Shown here: piece by piece, positions 55,841 to 64,000 of the stretch
Numbering within the stretch: position 1 is the first letter of the stretch
How the letters are laid out: the number at the start of each line of letters is the position of its first letter
Assembly: GCF_963678635.1 (NCBI RefSeq)
Contig: NC_087062.1
Location: 16,789,789 to 16,853,788, forward strand
Origin: Symsagittifera roscoffensis
Lineage: Eukaryota > Xenacoelomorpha > Acoela > Convolutidae
Direction: 5' to 3'
DNA length: 64,000 nt
Notes under the pieces: generated by a model
Database searches by the model: none
What the model saw: only the letters and a program-made list of their open reading frames with translations
Told to the model about the DNA's origin: nothing
Program-made: the position numbers and the translations under genes

Positions 55841-56207
55841 AAAAAGAATATTTGTTACCAGAAAATTACGCTCAGTAGTAGGAGAACAATGAATTATAGT
55901 TGTCCTTTTTTGTCTGTGTTTCTGTTAGTTTTCAGCAAAGAGTAGAAAAAATTAATTAATTAAAGCACTTCAGTTTATGATTTTCGGCTTTGAAGTCTCA
56001 GTTCAGTCCCTTTGCTGTGGAATTTTGACGTTTTATTAATTGGAGTAGCTTGTTAATTCAAAAACACTTATGATGCTGTAATCATTAATGTTCAGTTAAT
56101 TGAATAATCAGTCAAGAGATTTTTTAATCTTTGATCTGTATGCAATTCACCATTCATTTCATTTCAATTTTAACAACTGTTCTCCAAACTAATTTTCATT
56201 TTCACAG

Positions 56208-56288
56208 ACTGCCAATCTAACTGAAGTTTTTCAAAGAGAAATTCCGTCTCGTGGTATCTATGAGGAAAACTGTTATAAGTTTTATTAG
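56208..56288 (+). other. Terminal-exon candidate
   Basis: After a pyrimidine tract and TTCACAG, 26 codons (TANLTEVFQREIPSRGIYEE and a few more) run to TAG 56286-56288. An AATAAA follows within about 15 bases. This is a plausible 3' exon of an unknown gene ending just before CAP gene 2. The upstream exons are not identified. Confidence 0.25.
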
Positions 56289-56405
56289 TGTCACATTGAA
56301 ATAAAACTCGATGATGTGTAGACAGTACCCATTTAATTAATGATTGAAAATTATACTGTTTTGGTTTGATTACAGATTGAAAATCCGATTCCAGTTTTAT
56401 ATAAA

Positions 56406-59400
56406 ATGCTGAAAACTTTTAACTTTTTAGCGTTGTGTTTTTTGTTTCTTCAAAATGGAAGGTAAATTTCAAAGCCAGATTCAATCCCGCTAGTTTAAGC
56501 CCAGACAAGGTTTTTTTATGTCAAAGATAATTGAATCATTTTTTTAAAATTTTTATTTTGGCGGTCATGCAGATTTTAAAATTGTTTATTTGTTTTACTT
56601 TCAAAAACAGATGCACCAACAAAAAGATAACGGAATCTAGTGTTTTTTCCATAATTTACCTCGATTTTAATACTTTTTTTGGTGAAATGACGACTTTCAT
56701 AAATTGGATAAGAATTACATGCACTGGCAGGCAAGATGCCAAAGATAAAAACCAACAGTTCAACAGTTTCAATCATAACACTGTAACGGGCAACAAAAGA
56801 CAACTCGCAAAAATTATTGACCCGAAAACTCCCAATTATTAAAACCCTTTTCAACACACTAATTATAAGAAGATTTGAATATACCGGGGATTACCAGTAG
56901 GGGCGGTCGCCGCTCTTCAGGGATTCGACCCCTGAATACCCAAAGGGTCCTCCCTTTGATAGTATTTTAAGACCTCCATTTTTGTCTGGCTGACCCTAAA
57001 ATTTTTCTAAAAGTATCTTTGTCGCCAATATATACTATTTTTGAGGGGGAGCGCGCGCCAAAAAAACACAAGTTTTGGATAAAACTATTCAAAAAAATCC
57101 GTAAAAAATCTTTTTTGGCCTGTTTTTTCAAAAAGTTGCCTGCAGCGCCAAAGTTTGGCCGAAACAGGGTCTTCTTAGTGATTTGGGAGAACTCGGAAAA
57201 TCAATTTGGTCGACCTATAAAAAAGGTTCACAAAGTTTTCGAATATTTTTTGAAAACCCGCTCCCCCCTCGATAAAATCCTAGATCCGCCTCCTGGGAAA
57301 AAATCTTGATAATGGCAAGTGATAATAGTGTCCGATTCAGTCCAATAGTGTAGTGACATAAAATTATGAACCAAACTGGAATTTAGATCAGTGCTCGGCG
57401 ACTTCCAAACTGCTGTGATGCAAAAACATAATACGCACCGGACAAACGCTGGACTCACTCCGCTTACATGGAGCACGTCTCTAGGTAACATTCAAATATT
57501 ATACAATTTACAACCATAATTAAAACTATTCATATTTTTTCTGGTTTTCCCAGAAGTTGAAAAAAAAATTCTCGCCACTTAAAAGTTCTTCTAATGAAGA
57601 AAATATTTTTGCAGTTTATAATTTTCCAGCAATTGTTTGTTTTAACAAAAGTGAGCCTTTTAGCGACAAAAGCGCAAGAACATACAGACAGCATCACCAC
57701 TGATGCAACCAGCTGCAACATGCAACATTCATCTGGAGAATTCAGAAGCGATGGTCAAGGTGATCTTTTATTTTACCCACAGAATTTATACTGCAATTTG
57801 AGGTAAATCTAATAAAACTGTTCACTATTCATCTCATCGCTAGATTCAATTTGGATAAAAGAATACTACTGGGGATGTGAAGATAGAGGTTGTAAAAGAT
57901 ACTTCTTCCTTTTTTTTCAAATGATCAACGCTTAAGTGGCATCAGGGGCGGATTTAGGGGGAGGGGCGGGGGGTTGGACGCCCTCTTCCCTCAGGGATTC
58001 GACCCCCTGCCGACCCAAAGGGTCCCCCCTTTGATACTTTTTCAGAAATCCATTTTTGGCCGACCGACCCTAAAATTTTTCTAAAGGCGCCTTGGGCGCC
58101 AATATATACTAACTTTGAGGGGGGGGGGGGGGCGCCAAAAAAACGCTATTTTTTGTCAAAATTTTTCAAAAAGTGCCCAAAAACGGCTTTTTTGACTGTT
58201 TTTTCAAAAATTTGCCTGCGGCGCAGAAAATTTAGCCAAAATAGGGGCAAAACAGTGCTTTGGGAGAGCTCGAAAAATCAATTTGGTCGACCCAAAAAAA
58301 AAGGTCGTCAAAATTTTCGAATTTTTTTTGAAAATCCGCCCCCGCCCCTCGAGAAAATCCTAGATCCGCCCCTGAGCGGCATACTGATCAGAGCCTGATT
58401 CATTGATGCTAAGCTATGCATTAACGCTAAATCAGCGCTGAAATTCGCAGTAAGTTCAATCCGGGCTTCTGAAAACGCGTGAACAATTTTAAGAGACTAA
58501 GAGTACAAAATACAAAGCAACTCGTGCTTCAGTTGAGCTCACAATACTCGGTACATTGTTTTTTTTGAAAAAAAAAATTGTTTACAACATCCAAACAATA
58601 TAATATAATAGAAGTTCAAGTTTCTGGACAGTAAATCGTTCTAATTGATTTTAAAATTATGGGAATTTCCTGGAAATTCCCAATTAGATGGGCCTATCAG
58701 TTGGTTAAAAAGTTAATATAAAAATCGAATACACGGTTTCCTCCTGAATTAAATTTTTTCCCAAGCTAAACCATGTTTTGAAACCAGCGAAAACACTTGA
58801 CAAACACTTGGGCGAAATTTAAATTAATAATCTGTTGAGAATTTTTTACAGGAGAAAAGACAAAGGCGCAAAAAAAACTCGTCAAGTGAAACTGAAAATC
58901 TGCTCAAGTGTTTTTCTTGCTGAAGTAAAAAACACTTGAAACGCCAATTATTTCTATTTGAATTTCGAATCACTTCAGCAGCGGTCAAGTAAAAACACTG
59001 GAACTTTTTTCAACAGTGAGACCTATTTTATTATTCACCTCATCGCAATGCAGATATTTATCAGTTTGAAATTGAGCCTGGAGTTTTTTAAACCATCATT
59101 TAAACCATCCAGTGGTGATGCATTTTAATTACGCCTTCGCTTTTCACACGAAAAAACGGATGTTCAAGACCCGTTCGTTGCTTGAGGGTGAGGCAACAAT
59201 ATCCAACCAGGAAAAATGGTAAACAAAGATCGACTGTTAAACCCATGCTTGAGAATTGCGAGAAATGGTAGCAACTTTGTTTACCAATTTGCGTGAATAG
59301 CTGAACAACTCGTACAATGGTAATTTCCTTTGTGGATAAATCGTACTACATCAAACAAATTTTCACAGCTGTGTGATTTGAAAGGTGAGAACATCTACAT

Positions 59401-61165
59401 GGCCAGTGGTGCTAAGACAGACGAGGAGCATGGGTTGGGGGCTTCCACTGTATGGTACAGTGAGATAAGCAAATACAAATACCCCCTTCTCACTGACCCC
59501 GTCAGCAAGTGGGACTTCTGCGTCGACTGGACTAAAGTCGGACACTTCTCCCAGGTGAAAATATAATAGTTGCTTATTTTGTAAGCATACAATCCAAATT
59601 GGGAGGAACCAGTTCTCCCTTCTGGTCTCTTTTTTGTCAATGATGTAAAACCCTTTTTAGTTTGAACCGTTTCTTAGAGAAACTTCACTCTACTCATTCC
59701 AGGAACTGGAACTGGTTTGCTTGAAGCAAGTTAGGTTCAGCTCAGACGCAGCCATATCTTACATGTAACCTTAGGTTACATGAAGTCCTGTAGGAATCTT
59801 TGGCCACATTTAGTCTCGCGCTCCTGAGCTAACGTGTCCACTGCATAGACATAACGTCCCTATACAGCGCCAAAGTAGATACTTTTTTTGATGGTAAAAG
59901 GAGATCGATTCCATCGAATGCTTTTAAATCTGTGTTCGGCCTACTGACTCTAAAAACGTGTCACAGCGCGTTCGGTTCCAAACTGCGAAAATGTCATCTA
60001 TCGTTTGCTAAAACTAAAAAAGTATTGGGGGGGGGGGGGGGGTGGGGTTCGATCGATTATTTGTTCCTTTAGATGATGTGGGCAGATACAACTGAGATTG
60101 GCTGTGGCGTGGGCCAGTGTGTCTTCAACGGAAACACCTTTGTCACCTGTCACTATCTCCCAGCTGGCAACATGCGAGGTTCATCCATGTTCGCAGAGGC
60201 AAACTACAACCAGCTGATTGCCAGTGGAGAAGAGTTGGCCCGGTGCAGCGCCTGCAAAAGGCAAGAAATTTCGAAATATTTACAATAGAAGTATCCGATT
60301 CGTCTACAAAACTGCAAAAACACATCGGAAAATCCGTTTTTAATGGGATATTTAACATATTAACAGTGGCGTGCGCAGAAGTTTTTTTTAGGGAGGGGGG
60401 GCGTTGTTTCAAAATTAAAAAAAGCCCCCCGGCGCGTACTCCTCCCTCAAATTAGTTATATTGGCACCAAAGGGGCCTTTAAAAAACGCTGAGATTGGTC
60501 AGTGAAAAGTGGATGTTGAAAATTTATACCAAAGAGAGGACCATTTGCAAAAATTTAGCAACCAGAATCGAGGAGAGAAGGCGGTTTATCAGCAAAATTT
60601 ATAGCTCGTTTTATCATTTTTTTTTCAACATATTAACAAGACTTATCCTGAATACGAAGTATGCTGGCTAGGATACTGGTTTTTTACAATTTTAAGGTGA
60701 CTACTATGCCAAGAAGGTTTTACATCATGAAATAAAAAATATGAATTATGCGTGAGAAGAAAGTAAGCAAATAACAAAAAACTACACTACTTAAATTGCA
60801 ATAGTTATGCATAAAAGATAATCAAAAAGCGCGAAAATAGGTCGGGTAAAATGTTAGGTAAAATTTCCTTTAATCAAAACAGGTTACAGAGAGTTTATTG
60901 TTTGACATTGATCTCTGACATTGTTTCGGGATTCCAATTCACGGTCGAATATTCTGTAAAAAACTAGACATCACTTGGAATCCCAAATCACAAAAAAATA
61001 CATGTGCTCTGTTATTTAGAGTTTTTTTGCGTAATTGCTGCAAAACTATTTTGGTCAGAATAATTTGTTTGGATAAACTTTGCTGTCCATTTCAGAAACT
61101 TGAACTGGTTCGCTGCTCTTTTTGTGGTCGCTGCATCTCTCACCAAGTTCAACATGTGGCGATAA
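56406..61165 (+). CDS. CAP gene 2: tandem paralogue of CAP gene 1, 6 exons
   Basis: Exons: 56406-56461, 57387-57484, 57664-57759, 59385-59554, 60073-60260, 61096-61165; phases 2,1,1,0,2. Exons 2 and 3 have exactly the sizes of gene 1 exons 2 and 3. The product is 225 residues. Residues 1-18 form a hydrophobic signal peptide. The CAP domain spans about 25-200, with His33 (KHNTHR), Glu85 (GENI), Glu110 (WYSEI), His137 (GHFSQ), a CHY box, and conserved Cys. After an extra SACK the last exon encodes a hydrophobic segment (207-218) and a short TKFNMWR tail. The intron after exon 5 starts with GC (AAAAG-GCAAGA), a GC-AG intron. The two linker exons of gene 1 are absent. Likely a secreted or membrane-tethered CAP protein. 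Confidence 0.82.
56895..57295. mobile_element. hAT-like miniature element in CAP gene 2 intron 1
   Basis: It starts CAGTAGGGGCGG and ends GATAAAATCCTAGATCCGCC-TCCTG. The body shares TTCAGGGATTCGACCCCTG and GGTCGACCTA with the copy at 57943. No clear 8-bp duplication. Confidence 0.7.
57943..58374. mobile_element. Complete hAT-like miniature element in CAP gene 2 intron 3
   Basis: The 432-bp element has ends CAGGGGCGGATTTAG and CTAGATCCGCCCCTG, near-perfect inverted repeats. It is flanked by an 8-bp duplication, AGTGGCAT at 57935-57942 and AGCGGCAT at 58375-58382 (one mismatch). An 8-bp target duplication and CAGGGGCG ends are hallmarks of the hAT superfamily. No transposase is encoded. Confidence 0.85.
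59762..59782. other. Perfect 9-bp hairpin in gene 2 intron 4
   Basis: CATGTAACC-TTA-GGTTACATG is an exact inverted repeat with a 3-base loop. No other context explains it. Confidence 0.6.
60364..60480. mobile_element. Truncated hAT-like miniature element in gene 2 intron 5
   Basis: It starts CAGTGGCGTGCGCAGAAG, the same end as the copy at 25634, and loses similarity near 60480. Confidence 0.65.
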
Positions 61166-61363
61166 GAGGATAAAGAAACCGCAGAGATCATTGTCACAAA
61201 AAAACAGTCAAAAAACAGTGGCAAAACGCAAAATCAAAAGATGTGAAACGAAAGAAATACTCGTAATTGAGATTGAAATGAATATTTTCAAAGATTGTAT
61301 AAATAATCATTGCAAAAATTCTGAATTTAATTTTTTTTGTTTTTGCTTATTAAGAGATAAGAC

Positions 61364-61710
61364 CAGAGGCGCATCTAGAATTTTCTCAGGGGGGGGGCGG
61401 ATTTTCAAAAAAAATTTTGAAACTTTTTTGTCGACGTTTTTTTTTTAGGTCGACCAAATTTGTTTTCTGAGCTCTTCAAAGCACTACAAAGACCCTGTTT
61501 TGCCAAAATTTATTCGCCGCAAGGCGTTTTTAGGCACTTTTTGGAAAAATTTTACCAAAACATCGCGTTTTTTCGGCGCGCGCTCCCCCTCAAAAAGTGC
61601 GCCTTTAGAAAAATTTTAGGGTCCGTCACCAAAAATGGATACCTCAAAATAGTACAAAGGGGGACCCTTTAAGTCGGCAGGGGGTCGAATCCCTGAGAGA
61701 AAAACACACC
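61364..61710. mobile_element. Truncated hAT-like miniature element downstream of CAP gene 2
   Basis: It starts CAGAGGCGCATCTAG, followed by a G-run and the family body, including GGTCGACCAAAT and GGGGGTCGAATCCCTGAGAG. The second terminus is missing. Confidence 0.7.
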
Positions 61711-61944
61711 AGAAACAGAGCATTCTCATGACCTCGCAACCTCGGTTAGGCTAAATTTAACTGGAGCGTTTAAACTACTTGCAAACTTTTTCATCTTTGA
61801 ATTCTTGGTCAAAATATTAACCAGCTCATTTTTTCGTGTTTTTCATCTTAACGTTTGCTAAGGTTTCAATTAGATTTAAAAAAGGCACATAATAGGAAAA
61901 TGAGGATCAATTTATTGCCATTTCCAAAATTGAGAAGACTGCCT

Positions 61945-61990
61945 TTATCAGGCCAAAGCCTTGAACAGTCCGACTGCTCGGTAACTTTTC
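61945..61990. repeat. Fragment of the hairpin-ended repeat
   Basis: CAGGCCAAAGCCTTGAACAG-TCCGACTGC resembles the start of units in the 54181-55840 array (hairpin then TGTTCCGACTGCC). Only the first ~40 bases are present. Confidence 0.5.
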
Positions 61991-62855
61991 TCGAATGATT
62001 TTTGTGAAAATTAATGATAAAAATTGAACTTCGAATTTTTGCACTTTTGATTAAAATCCCACCACCCCGCCCTAAAACATACACTTTTGAATGTTTTCTA
62101 TTTTACCTTCGCATTCATTTGGTCCGAAATATTCCGATAATTTTTTCCAAAAAGCAAAACAGTACACTAAGCAAAGCTTTCTTTGCTAAAACCTTTACTA
62201 GCTTCCCTTCTTCCCTTGCTTGTATAAGGACATACGCTGTTTGATGATTCTTTTTTAAGCTGTCTCAAAATCATATTAACACCAAAAACTTGATATCAAT
62301 TTTCATTAAAAAACTCACACTTTTGACGAAGTTTTTAATTGGGATTTTCATATTTCAATGATTTAATTGGCAGTTTTTCATGATTTAAATGGCACTTTTT
62401 TTTAACCAATTATTACAATTTTTGACATCACTTCTTAAGACCCTAAACTGCAAACTTTAATCAAGCAATTTTCAGTCATTTTTTTTGTTTGGATTAGGGA
62501 AACGTTCATTTTTTTCACAAAACAAAATTCATCACTTTCCGCGTAACACAGCTAAAAATGATTTCGAGGTTATTGAGGATATATTAATTGATTTTAATAA
62601 ATGACTAATGATCGGAAAAATTTTACTTCTAGTTTAATTACCGTGTAAAGAGAGTTATTAAAAAACTCATATTTGCTCAAATCACATGATATCTTTTTCA
62701 AGTTAATAACTTAAGAATATAATTTTGCACCTATGTTAAGCCAAATCAGCGGTTAAATATACACAATTTTCAAAACCAAAAATTTATTTGCTGTTTTTCA
62801 GGACAGAAGCTTTGTCAGCTTCTCCAAAACCTCACAACTCTGGATTTACTAAAGT

Positions 62856-62908
62856 GTAGTATTGCAAAAACTACACTAACTTATGGTTTAACTTAGTTTT
62901 CTAACATT
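62856..62908. repeat. ~50-bp direct repeat, left copy
   Basis: TAGTATTGCAAAAACTAC followed by ACTAACTTATGGTTTAACTT recurs at 63766-63815 with few changes, about 905 bases away. The pair may be the ends of an unknown element or a local duplication. Confidence 0.65.
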
Positions 62909-63221
62909 CTAAATATTCTAACACGGTTTATGTTTTTCCAGATCAATCAAAACTAATCTTTTATTATAAAAAACACCAAAACTTACCGTTTTCAATGGAA
63001 GAGTAATCACAATTGAAAACACAAGCTTTCAATACTCTCAAAATATCAATGCTTTTGTGAATCAGCATAACACAACAGATACCAATTGGAGTTTCCACTA
63101 AATCTTGTTCAAATGTGACAGTGTCTTAAGATAATTTCCTTTTTCTCCTTTTTAACTTTCAAATTGGTCAAATTTTGATTATTTATTCGTATCGACAAAC
63201 TGCAGCGTAAATTTTGAAGAC

Positions 63222-63515
63222 ATGTCTAACAATGACACTACCCGAGTGCACGAAGAAACAGTTTCTGTAACTAATGCAATATTTTTTCTTGCAATAAGTT
63301 TTCACTGTGGCGGGTTTGTGCATGACACAAGAATACCCATAACAGGGAAAAGACTTAGCGAACATAACATAAGGACGAAGTCAGCACAAGAAGAAAAATT
63401 AAAAGGTTCCCTTGCATTTATGGTTGTCAGAAGTAAAACCCCAGCAAAATGGTTGCAATCAAGATTCGATGATGACGAATACCAGAAACATCAAGACAGG
63501 GAGAATAGCGATTAA
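63222..63515 (+). CDS. Hypothetical 97-codon ORF
   Basis: An ATG-started frame lies between the two ~50-bp direct repeats. It has one moderately hydrophobic stretch (AIFFLAISFHCGGFV) and a charged C-terminus (FDDDEYQKHQDREN). No family is recognised, and chance is possible in this AT-rich DNA. Confidence 0.2.
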   Translation: MSNNDTTRVHEETVSVTNAIFFLAISFHCGGFVHDTRIPITGKRLSEHNIRTKSAQEEKLKGSLAFMVVRSKTPAKWLQSRFDDDEYQKHQDRENSD

Positions 63516-63765
63516 TAAGTTCAAATGACGTTGCAGTGGTCAAATTAAGAACAAAAAAACGATTGAAGACATCGTGATAGAAGGAATCGAAAGTGAAAGA
63601 AAGTGTATAGTTCCACAGAAAAACTCAAAGACATCATTTCAATTTTGAGTATCATTTCATCTTTAAATTTCTAACCCAATGGGAAATGATCGTTTAAATC
63701 CTTAGCTTCATATTAAAGTAAATGCGTTTATCAAACATTTATCTATCTAAAAAAGGGGTTAGTAG

Positions 63766-63815
63766 TAGTATTGCAAAAACTACTCTAATTTATGGTTTAA
63801 CTAAGTTTTTTAACA
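63766..63815. repeat. ~50-bp direct repeat, right copy
   Basis: Partner of 62856-62908 in the same orientation. Confidence 0.65.
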
Positions 63816-64000
63816 ATAACCCTCTGATATGAATAATTCTTTCACGATCGGACTCACATTTTTCTGCTGCCTTTAGTCTGGATATTAAAAACAGGAATGT
63901 CGCCAGTTTTCTGTCTTGCCTTGAAAAGCAGACAGCACGGCGACAAAGCTTCCAGTCCTTTTGCGATCCTAACAAAAGACTTTAAATTTTTAATTAAGTA

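Noticed and set aside
57019-57309. 96-codon Lys/Pro-rich ORF, with similar ones at 58153-58398 and 25884-26159
   Set aside because: All lie inside hAT-like miniature elements and vary with G-run length; they are not genes.
59363-59640. Minus-strand ORFs over CAP gene 2 exon 4, and similar at 30605-30898 and 60143-60412
   Set aside because: They are antisense shadows of conserved CAP exons.
1-64000. CRISPR arrays, rRNA or tRNA genes, bacterial operons
   Set aside because: No regularly spaced short repeats with unique spacers, no rRNA blocks and no cloverleaf with full stems were seen; the 42-bp array has no spacers.

Overview
The window looks like AT-rich genomic DNA from an invertebrate animal. 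The main evidence is two multi-exon host genes with GT-AG (once GC-AG) introns and conserved intron phases, embedded in heavily repeated DNA: large envelope-bearing LTR retrotransposons, hAT-type miniature elements with GGGGCGGAT-like ends, and G-rich minisatellites. I see no bacterial or organellar features. The species cannot be read from the sequence; a marine invertebrate such as a larvacean or a cnidarian would fit, but that is a guess.

Layout. 1-6875: the 5' half of an LTR retrotransposon (element A) on the minus strand, cut by the window edge inside reverse transcriptase. 6876-8026: host spacer. 8027-24652: a complete but decayed relative (element B) on the plus strand, with two ~390-bp LTRs and a 4-bp target duplication (ATTG). 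A and B are arranged 5' to 5'. 25177-36856: host gene 1, an 8-exon CAP-superfamily (SCP/TAPS) gene encoding a 257-residue protein with signal peptide, CAP domain, short acidic linker and a C-terminal hydrophobic anchor. 37195-46370: element C, a third, internally deleted and internally duplicated relative with its own 4-bp duplication (ACTG). 46375-56205: mostly gene-poor, with a hAT-type fragment, a 42-bp minisatellite with an exact period, an AATCGATTATAAT/G-rich composite repeat, and a three-unit tandem array with hairpin ends. 56406-61165: host gene 2, a tandem CAP paralogue (6 exons, 225 residues) with matching exon sizes and phases. 61166-64000: repeats and intergenic DNA.

The three LTR elements together define one family. 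Reading inward from the 5' LTR, it has a 2-nt spacer and a primer-binding-site-like sequence; a long (~1.2-1.3 kb) leader with a conserved small ORF and two conserved stem-loops; a small basic ORF1 overlapping the start of ORF2; a Gag with Ty3/gypsy-type capsid and a CCHC knuckle; an Asn/Arg/Ser-rich region; an aspartic protease; reverse transcriptase, RNase H and an integrase with a GPY-type module; a Ser/Pro-rich ORF; an envelope-like glycoprotein ORF; and, unusually, a long accessory ORF plus a terminal ORF between envelope and the 3' LTR. No single copy is intact: A keeps protease and knuckle but is cut by the window, B has lost the protease segment, and C has lost pol. All gene models and boundaries come from reading the sequence by eye.
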